From the NCBI RefSeq assembly GCF_016714285.1, contig NZ_JADJNN010000014.1, positions 1 to 64,000 on the forward strand: DNA of 64,000 nucleotides, in the 5' to 3' direction. The notes under the pieces are model-generated. The model had not been told where the DNA came from. It searched no databases and was given only the letters and a program-made list of their open reading frames with translations. The translations under genes and the position numbers were made by a program. Within the stretch, counting starts at the first letter, position 1. The number at the start of each line of letters is the position of its first letter. Origin of the DNA: Nannocystis sp. (GTDB lineage: Bacteria > Myxococcota_A > Polyangia > Nannocystales > Nannocystaceae). Below are positions 27,447 to 36,535 of this stretch, piece after piece.

Positions 27447-28244
27447 ATGACTGCGACTCATCGGCCGCGCCTGTGCGGCGTCTTGCATCTGCCTCCGCTG
27501 CCTGGCAGCCCGCGCGCGAGCGATGGGGCCGGGGCGATCGCCCGGGCCGCGGCGCGCGACGCCCGGCTGCTGGTGGCGGCGGGCTTCGACCTGGTGATCG
27601 TCGAGAATTTTGGCGACGCGCCGTTCTTCCGCGGCGCGGTGCCGGCGATCACGATCGCGGCGATGACGGCCTGCGCGCTGGCGGTGCGCGAGGCGTGCCC
27701 GCAGCTGGCGCTCGGGATCAACGTGCTGCGCAACGACGCCGCCGCGGCGCTGGCGATCGCGATCGCGGTGGGGGCCAGCTGCGTGCGGGTCAACGTGCTG
27801 TCGGGGGCGCGGGTGACCGACCAGGGGGTGATCGAGGGGCGCGCGGCGGAGCTGCTGCGACTGCGGCGCGAGCTCGGCGGCGACGGGGTCGAGATCTGGG
27901 CCGACGTGGCGGTCAAGCACTCGGCCCCGCTGGCGGCACGCGAGCTCGGCGAGGAGACCCGCGACCTCGTGCAGCGGGCGCTGGCCGACGCGGTGCTGGT
28001 GACCGGCAGCGGGACCGGCGAGGCGGTCGACCTGGAGCGGCTGAAGTCGGTGCGGGCGGCGGCCGGGTGGGCGTCGGTGCTGGTCGCGAGTGGGGCGACG
28101 GTCGAGGGGTTGCCGGGGCTGGCGGGGGCGTGCGACGGGGTGATCGTGGGCAGCGCGCTGCGGGCCGACGGGCGCGCAGGGGGTCCGGTCGACGGCGAGG
28201 CGGCGCGGCGCTTCGCGGGGGCGTTCCGGGCGGTGTTTGCGTAG
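27447..28244 (+). CDS. BtpA/SgcQ family TIM-barrel protein
   Basis: 265 residues. The whole protein follows the BtpA family: VLHLPPLPGSP near the N-terminus, DLVIVENFGDAPFF, GINVLRNDAAAALAIA, SCVRVNVLSGARVTDQG, ADVAVKHSAPLA, and a final Gly-rich phosphate-binding style loop (DGVIVGSALRADG). In cyanobacteria BtpA affects photosystem I biogenesis; related SgcQ proteins sit in sugar operons. In a heterotrophic myxobacterium the role is probably that of a phosphate-binding TIM-barrel enzyme of unknown substrate. ATG 27447 is preceded by GGGTAGGATCGCGCCC with AGGA at a long spacing. No neighbour on the same strand is obviously linked. The 159 bp downstream show no gene and no clear signal. Confidence 0.88.
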   Translation: MTATHRPRLCGVLHLPPLPGSPRASDGAGAIARAAARDARLLVAAGFDLVIVENFGDAPFFRGAVPAITIAAMTACALAVREACPQLALGINVLRNDAAAALAIAIAVGASCVRVNVLSGARVTDQGVIEGRAAELLRLRRELGGDGVEIWADVAVKHSAPLAARELGEETRDLVQRALADAVLVTGSGTGEAVDLERLKSVRAAAGWASVLVASGATVEGLPGLAGACDGVIVGSALRADGRAGGPVDGEAARRFAGAFRAVFA

Positions 28245-28403
28245 CGGGGCTTCGCGTTCGTGTCGCGCGGCGGGTCGCGGTGACGCGGCGCCGACCTTCG
28301 CATTGGCTCGCGGGCGCGGGGCGGTCGTGGCGGTCGCGGGCGCACGCCGTTCTGCGCGGAGCTGCGGCCCTGGGGGCGGCAAAGATCGCGGTCCGGTTCC
28401 CCT

Positions 28404-31400
28404 GTGCCGTGGTTTGTGCGAGCGTCCGCGGGCGTGTTGCCGCTGATCATCGCGTTGGCGCTGGCCCCCGCGCCGAACTGGGTCGAGCTCGATCGGCCGA
28501 GCTTCGAGGCGCTGCGCCACAGCCCGGCCGAGGTGACGGTCCCGGCGTGGGCGGCCGCCCGGGTCGTGAGCGTGACGCCGGTCGCCGACGGGGTGCTGCT
28601 GCGCGCGCGCTGGACCCTGCGCTCCCTGTCCCCGAGGGCATGGTTCTCGGGACAGGTCCTCGGGGACATGCCGGGGCTGCGGGTCGAGTCGGTGCTGTGG
28701 GACGGGCGGGCCGCGGCGACGGCGGTGGGCTCGGAGGGGGTGACGGTGACCGGGCAGGTGAGCGGGCAGGCGACGATCGAGGTTGTCGCGTTCGTGCCAG
28801 GCGACCCGGTGCGCGCGGCGCTGCGGCTGTTGCTGCTGCCGGCCGTGCGCGGGGAGCTCGAGGCGAGCGCGCCGGCCGGGCTGGTGCCGCTGCTGCAGGC
28901 GCCGGGCGAGGCCACGCCGCTCGAGCGGCAGGCGCCGAGGGCCGTGGCTGCGCCGACGCGCAGGCGAGGTGGTGCGGCGCGAGGTGGTACGGGTGCGGGT
29001 GCCGGTGCGGGTGCGCCGGGTGCGGGTGCAGGTGCCGATGCTGCGGGCGCAGCTGCGGCGCCGCAGGGGCCGGCGGGTGACGTGCCGCTGCGCTTCCTCA
29101 CCGCGGCGGGGCAGCTTGACCTGTCCTTTGGGGCAGCTCCGGCGGCGCCCGGGGACGCGGCGGCGGTAGTGGTCGCGCGGGCGGGGCTCGGGCTGACGGT
29201 CGGCGACGCGGAGCTGCGCGGGCGCGGGCGTTTGGTGTGGGAGCTGCGGCGCGGGGCGGTGTCGGCGGTGCAGTTCGCGGCGCCGGGGCTGCCGGCGGAC
29301 GCCGAGGTGACCGGGCCCGGCGTGCGGGCCGTGCAACGCAATGGCGAGACAATACGGGTCGAGCTGCAGGCGCCGGTGAGCACGCGGCTCGAGCTCGAGC
29401 TGCGCTGGAGCGCGGCGATCGGCAAGGCGACCGAGTCGCGGGTGGCGCTGCCGCAGATCCGCTTCGACGAGGTGTTCCGGGCCGAGACCAGCTTGCAGCT
29501 CGCGCGCGACGGCGAGGTCGAGGCCGTGCCGACGGCGACGGGGTGGACCCCGAGCTCGGCGGCGGCGCTGCCGGTGTGGGGTCAGGGGCTGGTCGAGGGC
29601 ACGCCGACGGCGGCGTTCATCGCCAGCGGCGGCGGGGTCGGCGGGGAGCTCGAGCTGCTGCGCTTCGTGCCGATCGAGGGGCCGCCGGTGGTGGTCGATG
29701 TCGCGGCCTACACGATCGCCACCAGCCGCGAGGGGCGGGCGCTGATGCGGGCGCACTACGAGGTCCGCAACGAGCGGGCGGCGTCGCTGAAGATCCGCCC
29801 GCCTCAGGGTTTTCGGTGCTCGGGGTGCGGGTGGCCGGCGAGACGGCGGTGATCGCCCGCGACCGCGACGGGGCGTGGCGGGTGCCGCTGCAGCGGTCGG
29901 TCGACACGGTGTCGGGGCTGCTGTCGTTCCCGGTCGAGGTGGCGCTGCTCGGCGACGCGGCCGCGGGCGCGTGGGCGCGGCGGGAGAAGCGGGAGCTGCC
30001 GCTGCCGCGGCTCGACGCGCCGGTGGCGGTGACGCGGGTGACGCTGCACCTGCCGCCGGGCTATCGCTCGCGGCTGAAGCCGGGCGAGGGCGAAGTGGTG
30101 GCGGCGTTCACCCGCGGCGAGGGCATCCACTACGGGCTCGGGGTCGGCGAGGTCGGGGCGGCCGAGGCCGACGCGCTGTTCCAGAGCGCGGTGAAAGGTT
30201 GGCTCGGCAACGACTTCGACAAGGCCCAGGCGGACCTCGATCGCCTGCGCGCGCTGGGGGCGAAGAACGAGAACATCGAGCGCCTGCAGGGCAACCTCGA
30301 CCTCATCTCGGGCAAGGAGAAGGACGGCAAGGCCAACGCCGGCAAGCAGGACGAGAGCGTGAACCGGCGGATCCGCGAGCAGGCGCGGGCGCGGGCGGTC
30401 GACGACCAGGTCGCTGTGCAGGCGCTGCAGCAGGAGGCCGAGAAGAGCCGGCAGGCGGGCGACTACAAGGCCGCGGAGAGCCAGTATCGCAAGGCGCTCG
30501 AGGTCGGCGACAAGCTGGCGAAGCTCGAGCAGCGCGAGTCGGTCGAGCAGTCGAGCGTCAACGCGGCGCTGCAGAGCGAGCTCGAGGTGACCAAGAAGGA
30601 GGCCAGGGCGGTGCGCCAGGTCCAGGTCGCGAGCAAGAGCCGGCGCAAGTTCGGGTTCAAGGGCAAGGCCGGGGGCGCGAGCAAGTCGACGCCGACGAGC
30701 AGCTTCGGCGACGATGATGGCGGGCGACCGGTCAGCGACAACAAGACGCCGCCGCGCGACGCCGAGGAGAGCAACGGCGCGAGCGACCAGGACGGCGACG
30801 GCTACATGTTCGAGCTCGACGAGGCGCCGACGAGCGAGTCGCGCAACGCCCCGGTCACGTCGGCCGACGTGGGGGAGGGCAATGTGCGGTCGCCCGGGCA
30901 GGGCGTGAAGGGGCGGGGCGGCGAGGTCGTGACGCCGGAGCCGATCGAGATGCCGCCCGAGGAGCAGGCGGCTGTGACCACGCCGGCCGCGGTGGACCTG
31001 CCGGTCGGCGGCACCAACCGCTCCTTCACGGCGGTGCTCGACGTGACGTCCACCGCCACCAAGGACGCGGTGGGGGTGCGCCTCGCGGGTACCACCGGGG
31101 CCGAGTCGCGGTACCAGGTGGACGGGGCCAACGCCACGCAGCTGACGCCGCCGCCTGCGCCCGCGCCGATCGTGGCCGAGACCATCAGCCTGCCGGGCGT
31201 GAGCCGCGGGGGCCTGTTCGGGCGGGCCCGCCAGGCGCGCGCGAGTCGTCGCAGCAAGCGCGACACGATGACCGCGGACTCGCCGAAGCCGATGGACCCG
31301 GCGAAGCCGGTCGGCGCGGCCGGGCCGGCGGAGAAGAAGCCGGAGCCGCAGGGCCTGCCCGCGCCGGTGGTGACCGCGTCGGCGCTATCGGTGGTGGTGC

Positions 31401-31504
31401 CGGCGATCGGCGAGGCGGTGCTGTATCAGCGCCTGCTGCTGCCGGCCGACGCCGCCCACGCGGTCGAGGTGTCGGCCCGCGAACCACTCATTTCTCGTGA
31501 CTGA
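28404..31504 (+). pseudogene. large exported protein of unknown family, split by a one-base deletion
   Basis: The first frame (28404-29852) starts with a signal peptide (VLPLIIALALAPAP) and beta-rich sequence with a Gly/Ala-rich linker. The second frame continues to 31504 without its own plausible start. Adding one T to the TTTT run at 29810-29813 joins PPQGFSVLGVRVAG into a continuous strand and gives one protein of about 1030 residues. Parts in order: beta region (30-450), beta/helical part with TPR-like helices (FDKAQADLDRLRALGAKNENI; DYKAAESQYRKALE), charged low-complexity linker, and near 31015-31140 a segment (GGTNRSFTAVLDV, then AGTTGAESRYQVDGAN) strikingly like the plug region of OAR-type TonB-dependent receptors. 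The next gene starts 28 bp past its stop. Two dispersed palindromes lie inside (28627-28669 and 29122-29135). The function is unknown to me. Confidence 0.75.
28627..28669 (+). repeat. dispersed palindrome copies inside the 28404 gene
   Basis: TGTCCCCGAGGGCA (28627-28640), GGGACAGGT (28649-28657) and GTCCTCGGGGACATG (28656-28670) are adjacent and in frame, coding SLSPRAWFSGQVLGDMPG. A related but reversed copy, ACCTGTCCTTTGGGGCAG, is at about 29119-29136. Confidence 0.65.
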
Positions 31505-31532
31505 ATCGTTCGACATGACCCAAAGGACAGCC

Positions 31533-33371
31533 ATGCGCAGCTCGCTCGTCAGCCTCGCCACCTTGCTCACCGTTGTGTTCGCCAGCCCCGTCGTCCGCGC
31601 CGTCCAGGAGCCGGAGCGCGTGATCATGAAGCTCGACGAGTTCCTCAAGCTCTACGAGAAGAACCGGGCCGAGGAGGTGCAGGCGCCGCTCGACTTTGCG
31701 ATCTCGTCGGCGCGCTACGTCGGCGAGGTCCAGCTCAAGGACGGCGAGCCCTACGCGGCGGTGTTCAGCGCCAAGCTGCGGATCGACGTGCTGCGCAGCA
31801 AGGGCTTCGTCAAGGTGCCGGTGCTGCCGGCCACGGTGGCGCTCGAGTCGGCCAAGATCGGCGCGGCCGAGGCGGACGTGGTGATCGAGAACGGCTACTA
31901 CACGCTGGTCACGCAGCAGCGCGGGGCGCTGATGCTGGACCTGACCTTCGCGGTCGCGGTGACCTCGGCCGAGGGCGCGAGCGGGCTCGAGTTCCAGCTG
32001 GTGCCGGCGGGCGCGACGACCACGCAGCTGTCGGTGCCGGCGCGCGACGACCTCGACTTCACGGTGACCAACGCCAAGCTGCAGTCGGACAAGGTGCTCG
32101 GCGAGAAGCGGGTGGTCGAGGCGACGCTGCCGTCGACCGGCTCGCTGGCGATCCGCTGGCAGCGCGAGATCCCGAAGGCGGCGCAGCAGGCCGCCCGGGT
32201 GTTCGCCGAGGTGCACACGCTGGTCGCGCTCGGCGACGGCCTGATGCGGGCGACGACCACGGTGAACTACACGATCCTGTTCGCCGGCGTGGAGCGCCTG
32301 CAGCTCAAGATCCCCAAGGGCATGCAGATGCTCGACGTGATCGGCAACGGCGTGCGCGACTGGAAGCTCGACCCGGAGGGCAACCTCAACGTCACGCTCA
32401 ACTACGCGGCCAAGGGCGTGTACCCGCTGCGCTTCGAGATGGAGCGGGTGATCGGGCCGAAGGCGGAGGGCCTGGCCGCGCCGATCGCCGGGCCCGTCGG
32501 GGTCGACCGGGTCAAGGGCTTCGTCGGCGTCGAGTCGCGCGGCAACCTCGAGATCAAGGCCGGCGAGGTCAGCAACGCGACGCCCGTCGATGTGCGCGCG
32601 CTGCCGGCGGCGATCCTCGGGATCACGAGCCAGCCGGTGCTGCTCGGCTACAAGTACCTCGCGGGCGAGGTTGCGATCCCGCTGTCAGCGTCGCAGCACG
32701 AGGATGTCGACGTGCTGGTGACGCTGCTCGACGAGACGCGGGCGCGGACGATGTGGACCCGCGAGGGCCGGCGCCTGACCTCGGTGAAGTACAGGATCCG
32801 CAACAATCGGCGCCAGTTCCTGCGCCTGGCGCTGCCCAAGGGCGCCGAGCTGTGGAGCGCCTCGGTCGGCGGGCGCGCGGTCCAGCCGGCGCGGGCCAGC
32901 GACGCACGGGTGATGGTGCCGCTGGTCCGCTCGCAGGCCGCGGGCGGCGAGCTGGCGGCCTTCGAGGTCGAGATCGTGTACGTCGAGGCCGGGGCGGCGC
33001 CCAGCGCCGGTGGGCGCGGCGACTTCAAGGCCGAGCTGCCGCGGCCCGACGCGCCGAGCACCTACGTGGCGTGGACCGTGTATGCGCCGCTCGACGCCAA
33101 GGTGCGCCGTTTCACGGTCGATGGGACGCTGCGCAAGGTCCGGTATCTATCGAACCCGATCCCGGCGGAGGACATGAATTATGTGCAGACCGCCAACCCC
33201 GAGGTGAATCAGCAGGCCCAGACCCAGGCCAACACGGGCTCGCTGGGCGACGGCGCGGTGCCGGTGCCGGTGAGCCTGCCGCTGCAGGGCCGCGAGGTCC
33301 ACTTCGAGCGCCTGCTGGCGCTCGATGAGCCGCTCGAGATCGAGTTCAAGTATCGCGGCCTCAAGCGATAG
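31533..33371 (+). CDS. large exported protein of unknown family, partner of the preceding gene
   Basis: 612 residues from ATG 31533, which has AAAGGA six bases upstream (GTG 31497 and ATG 31515 are in-frame alternatives). The signal peptide is MRSSLVSLATLLTVVFASPVVRA. The mature protein begins with KLDEFLKLYEKNRAEE and then consists almost wholly of predicted beta strands in repeating sandwich-like units (ARYVGEVQLKDGEPYAAVFSAKL; IPKGMQMLDVIGNGVRDWKLD; FLRLALPKGAELWSASVGG). The opening pattern (a KLDEFLKLYE helix, then SxAxYxGxVxxxxxxxxAxF) is shared with large exported proteins I associate with Planctomycetes and myxobacteria, none with a known role. It overlaps the minus-strand HEAT-like gene by 11 bases. 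Together with 28404 it looks like a two-gene envelope operon. Confidence 0.8.
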   Translation: MRSSLVSLATLLTVVFASPVVRAVQEPERVIMKLDEFLKLYEKNRAEEVQAPLDFAISSARYVGEVQLKDGEPYAAVFSAKLRIDVLRSKGFVKVPVLPATVALESAKIGAAEADVVIENGYYTLVTQQRGALMLDLTFAVAVTSAEGASGLEFQLVPAGATTTQLSVPARDDLDFTVTNAKLQSDKVLGEKRVVEATLPSTGSLAIRWQREIPKAAQQAARVFAEVHTLVALGDGLMRATTTVNYTILFAGVERLQLKIPKGMQMLDVIGNGVRDWKLDPEGNLNVTLNYAAKGVYPLRFEMERVIGPKAEGLAAPIAGPVGVDRVKGFVGVESRGNLEIKAGEVSNATPVDVRALPAAILGITSQPVLLGYKYLAGEVAIPLSASQHEDVDVLVTLLDETRARTMWTREGRRLTSVKYRIRNNRRQFLRLALPKGAELWSASVGGRAVQPARASDARVMVPLVRSQAAGGELAAFEVEIVYVEAGAAPSAGGRGDFKAELPRPDAPSTYVAWTVYAPLDAKVRRFTVDGTLRKVRYLSNPIPAEDMNYVQTANPEVNQQAQTQANTGSLGDGAVPVPVSLPLQGREVHFERLLALDEPLEIEFKYRGLKR

Positions 33372-33984
33372 GTCGGCGCCGGGCGAGCGCTCGCAGGCGC
33401 TCGCGGGCGAGGGCGTGATCACCGGCGTCGTCGCGGATCTCGGCGAAGATGTCGGGGTGTTTGGTGATCGACGGCGGCTTGATCTTCCAGCGGAAGATCA
33501 GCGACTCGCAGGCGTGGTAGCGGACGAGGTACTGGGCGTCGGCGACGGCGACGAGCAGGGCGGCCTCGGCGTCCCGGCCGGCGAAGTGGCGCAGGCCGAT
33601 CGCGGCGTCGAAGCGACCGGCGCCCCAGGACTGCTGCGGGTCGATCGCCTGCAGGACGGCGATCAGGTGGCTGGCGAGCGCGGGCTCGCGGTGCCTCTGG
33701 TGCAGGGTGACGGCCAGCCACACGCGCTCGTTGCCCGCGCTGCGATCGAGAGCGGCGCGCACGGCCGCGGCGGAGTCGTGGTCGTCCATCGCCGCGAGCG
33801 CCCGTGCGGCGTGGACGTCGCCGAGCGCGAGGCCCTGACGCAGCATGGCGAGCGCGTCGGCCCGGGCGGCGCCGCGGAGGCGGGTGACGAGCTCGACGCC
33901 GAGGCCGTCGTGCCAGATCGACTTCTCATCGCCGAAGGTCCGGAGCTTCCAGGCCAGCCACGCGGCGCGTCCGGCCTCGCTCAT
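33361..33984 (-). CDS. HEAT-repeat-like protein
   Basis: 207 residues, no signal peptide. It is made of paired amphipathic helices rich in Ala/Leu/Asp (ALAMLRQGLALGDVHAARALAAMDD, VRAALDRSAGNERVWLAVTLHQR and similar), with the Asp/Val and Arg positions of HEAT or PBS-lyase-type HEAT repeats, roughly five units. Such proteins are scaffolds. It lies seven bases downstream of the esterase gene on the same strand and is probably co-transcribed with it. Its last eleven bases overlap the end of the convergent exported-protein gene. Confidence 0.65.
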   Translation of the reverse strand: MSEAGRAAWLAWKLRTFGDEKSIWHDGLGVELVTRLRGAARADALAMLRQGLALGDVHAARALAAMDDHDSAAAVRAALDRSAGNERVWLAVTLHQRHREPALASHLIAVLQAIDPQQSWGAGRFDAAIGLRHFAGRDAEAALLVAVADAQYLVRYHACESLIFRWKIKPPSITKHPDIFAEIRDDAGDHALARERLRALARRRPIA

Positions 33985-33991
33985 GCCGGCC

Positions 33992-34738
33992 TCACATGCG
34001 CGCGAGCAGGCGCGGGAGGTGCATGGCGACCTGCTTCTTCCAGTAGTCCCAGTCGTGCCGCGAGTCGCGGCCCCAGATATCGGCCTCGCTGGGGATCTGC
34101 TTGTCGCGCAGGAGCCGGGCGAGGGCGATGGTCTCCTCGATGCAACCCTCCTCGTAGGGGCCCTGGCCGCACACCAGGGTGATGTGCGTGCTCTTGCGGA
34201 CGCGATCGAGGTGCTCGCCCTGCAGGCCGGGCAGGAAGGCCAGCGGGTTGTTGAAGTACAGCTCCTGGCTGTTCTCGCCGTTGGTCAGCTCGGTGGTGAG
34301 ATAGCGGCCGCTCATGCACAGGGCCTGCTTGAAGGTGCCAGGCTCCTTGAGCGCGAACAGGGCCGAGTAGGTGCCGCCGAGGCTGCAACCGACGGCGGTC
34401 ATCGGCGCGTCCGGCCAGCGGCAGTCCTCGCGGACGAAGGGGACCAGAGTGTCGGCGACGAAGCGCTCGTAGGCCTGGTGGCGCCGCATGCGCTGGGCGA
34501 GCGTGCTGTCCTTGGCGGTCCACACCTCGGAGACGTTGCTCTCGGGGCAGTAGAGCTTGACGCGGCCGCCGTTGATCAGCGGCGCGAGCACCTCGAGCAT
34601 GCCCTGGCGATCCCACTCGTGGGCGAAGCCGGCGGCGGACGGGAACACGATCACCGGCGGCCCGAAGTGGCCATAACACCACAGGTGAACCTTGCGGCCC
34701 ATGGCCGGGCTGTCGAGCAGGATGTGGCGAGGCGGCAT
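33992..34738 (-). CDS. esterase (alpha/beta hydrolase, PF00756 type)
   Basis: 248 residues from ATG 34738 (MPPRHILLDSPAMGRKVHL); the longer frame upstream is Arg/Ser-rich and has no ribosome-binding site. The fold pattern is that of esterase D / putative esterases: VIVFPSAAGFAHEWDRQGM near the N-terminus, the nucleophile elbow VGCSLGGTYSA, and the C-terminal catalytic His in SRHDWDYWKKQV. Cytosolic; no signal peptide. This subgroup is often annotated simply as esterase family protein and its substrate is unknown. It is first in a two-gene operon with the HEAT-like protein and divergent from the DUF4215 lipoprotein, 191 bp away. Confidence 0.85.
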   Translation of the reverse strand: MPPRHILLDSPAMGRKVHLWCYGHFGPPVIVFPSAAGFAHEWDRQGMLEVLAPLINGGRVKLYCPESNVSEVWTAKDSTLAQRMRRHQAYERFVADTLVPFVREDCRWPDAPMTAVGCSLGGTYSALFALKEPGTFKQALCMSGRYLTTELTNGENSQELYFNNPLAFLPGLQGEHLDRVRKSTHITLVCGQGPYEEGCIEETIALARLLRDKQIPSEADIWGRDSRHDWDYWKKQVAMHLPRLLARM

Positions 34739-34910
34739 GCGGTTTTTTAGCGGATCGCGCGCTCGATTGTCCAGGCCGCTCGTGCCCGACCGCGGGCTGC
34801 AGGCCACCCATCGGCGCCGCGATGTCGTGCAGCGCGGCAGCGCGGCCTTGAGGCCGGACAGAAGCCCGGCCGCCGCAGGAGCGACCTTACTCCTTGCCGG
34901 GGCTGACGGA

Positions 34911-34929
34911 CCTGCGAGAGGCTCGCAGG
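34911..34929 (+). promoter_or_regulatory. perfect hairpin directly against a start codon
   Basis: CCTGCGAG-AGG-CTCGCAGG is an eight-base perfect stem with a three-base loop that ends on the base before ATG 34930. It includes the only Shine-Dalgarno-like sequence (GAGAGG), so in the mRNA it would hide the ribosome-binding site. It may be a translational control element, or an operator. Confidence 0.5.
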
Positions 34930-36486
34930 ATGCTCCTACGCACCCGCGTCTTCACGCTTGCGCTCGCCTCCCTCGGACTCGTCGCCTCCGCCTGCGGCGG
35001 GGGCGAGGAGGTCAGCGCGAGCGGGTTCACGACCCTGCCCGTCACCACCGATGAGATGGGCTCCACCAGCGCTGCGAGTGAGTCGACTGGCGGCGCCGTG
35101 TCCGTCACCGTGACCACGCCGACCAGCGGCGTCACCGAGGGCGGCAATGTCTGTGGTGACGGCGCCGTCGGCGACGGCGAGGAGTGCGACGACGGCAACG
35201 CCGATGACACCGACGATTGCCTCAGCACCTGCGTCGCCGCCAAGTGTGGCGACGGGGCCGTGCTGGCCGGGACCGAGGAGTGCGACGACGGCAACAAGGA
35301 GGACACCGACGATTGCCTCGGCACCTGCGTGGTCGCCAAGTGTGGCGACGGGGCCGTGCTGGCCGGGATGGAGGAGTGCGACGACGGGAACAAGGAGGAC
35401 ACCGACGCCTGTCTCAGCACTTGCGTCGCCGCCACCTGCGGCGACGGCTCGGTGCAGGTCGACGTCGAGGAGTGCGACGACGGCAATAAGGACGACAGCG
35501 ACGCCTGCGTCGGTGTGTGCAAGGCGGCCGCCTGCGGCGACGGCCTGATCGAGGTGGGCGTCGAGGCCTGCGACGACGGCAACATGATCGACGACGACGC
35601 CTGCGGCAACACCTGCGCCCTGGCGTCCTGCGGCGACAAGATCGTGCAGGCGCCCGAGGAGTGCGACGACGGCAACATGGACGACACCGACGCCTGCAGC
35701 GCCATGTGCATCAACGCCAAGTGCGGCGATGGCTTCATCCAGATGGGCGTCGAGACCTGCGACGACAAGCTGGAGACCAAGACCTGCGACAGCGACTGCT
35801 CGGCGCCGATGTGCGGCGACAAGCTGCTCAACAAGGCCGCCGGCGAGACCTGCGACGACGGCGGCGATTCGCTGGCCTGCGACAAGGACTGCACGCCGGC
35901 CATGTGCGGCGACAAGGTTGTGAACATGGCCGCGGGCGAGACCTGCGACGACGGCAACATGCTCAACACCGACGCCTGCGTCACCGGCTGCAAGACCGCC
36001 AAGTGCGGTGATAGCTTCGTGCAGGCCGGCGTCGAGGAGTGCGACGACGGCAATATGGTCGACAACGACGCGTGCAGCAATACCTGCAAGAGCCAGGCGT
36101 GTCCGCAGGCGGTGTTCGTGTCGACCTGGAACGGCTGGAAATACTACAAGGTCCCCGTCGTCGGCCAGATGACCGACAACAACGTCCGCGCCGCCTGCGA
36201 GGCCTGCGGCCTCAAGGCGCCGTGCCAGTCGGTCGACGCCTGCGCCTACAACGACAACATCTGCACGCAGACCGGCAACGAGGTGTCGTGCGGCAACCCG
36301 ATGCTGGGCCTGGCGCAGTTCACCTGCAACGGGCAGTCCCCCCCGGGCTGCCCCGCGCTCAATGGCGTGTTCCAGTACATGGGCAACAAGTGGCTCGGCG
36401 CCTGCGGGGCGCAGAACGGCCAGTGGTGCGTGCAGGGGAACACCGCGAACAACCAGAACGGCCTGTGCGTGGCGCTCAAGCCGTGA
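34930..36486 (+). CDS. lipoprotein with about ten DUF4215 cysteine repeats
   Basis: 518 residues from ATG 34930 (an in-frame TTG at 34894 has AGGAG upstream but lies before the signal peptide). The signal peptide MLLRTRVFTLALASLGLVASAC ends in a lipobox; a short Ser/Thr linker follows. From about 35145 to 36090 there are about ten copies of a 30-40 residue unit, CGDGxxxxGxEECDDGNxxDxDxCxxxC, the DUF4215 repeat of myxobacterial surface proteins, each probably a disulfide-locked, possibly metal-binding loop. The C-terminal 130 residues (VFVSTWNGWKYYKVPVVG onward) form a separate Cys-rich domain. It is probably a surface-exposed adhesive or structural lipoprotein. The repeats are very regular at DNA level and could recombine. 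Confidence 0.9.
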   Translation: MLLRTRVFTLALASLGLVASACGGGEEVSASGFTTLPVTTDEMGSTSAASESTGGAVSVTVTTPTSGVTEGGNVCGDGAVGDGEECDDGNADDTDDCLSTCVAAKCGDGAVLAGTEECDDGNKEDTDDCLGTCVVAKCGDGAVLAGMEECDDGNKEDTDACLSTCVAATCGDGSVQVDVEECDDGNKDDSDACVGVCKAAACGDGLIEVGVEACDDGNMIDDDACGNTCALASCGDKIVQAPEECDDGNMDDTDACSAMCINAKCGDGFIQMGVETCDDKLETKTCDSDCSAPMCGDKLLNKAAGETCDDGGDSLACDKDCTPAMCGDKVVNMAAGETCDDGNMLNTDACVTGCKTAKCGDSFVQAGVEECDDGNMVDNDACSNTCKSQACPQAVFVSTWNGWKYYKVPVVGQMTDNNVRAACEACGLKAPCQSVDACAYNDNICTQTGNEVSCGNPMLGLAQFTCNGQSPPGCPALNGVFQYMGNKWLGACGAQNGQWCVQGNTANNQNGLCVALKP

Positions 36487-36520
36487 GCGCGGGCGACACT
36501 GCGATGATACGTCCCGCGCT
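36486..36520. terminator. inverted repeat between convergent genes
   Basis: AGCGCGGG-N19-CCCGCGCT is an eight-base perfect stem starting at the last base of the DUF4215 stop, in the 49 bp gap before the convergent membrane-protein gene. It is a GC-rich terminator candidate without a T-run. Confidence 0.45.
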
Positions 36521-36535
36521 GCCGTGATTGCGTCG

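Noticed and set aside
35145..36090. Regular repeats as a CRISPR array
   Set aside because: They are in-frame DUF4215 protein repeats; no spacers.
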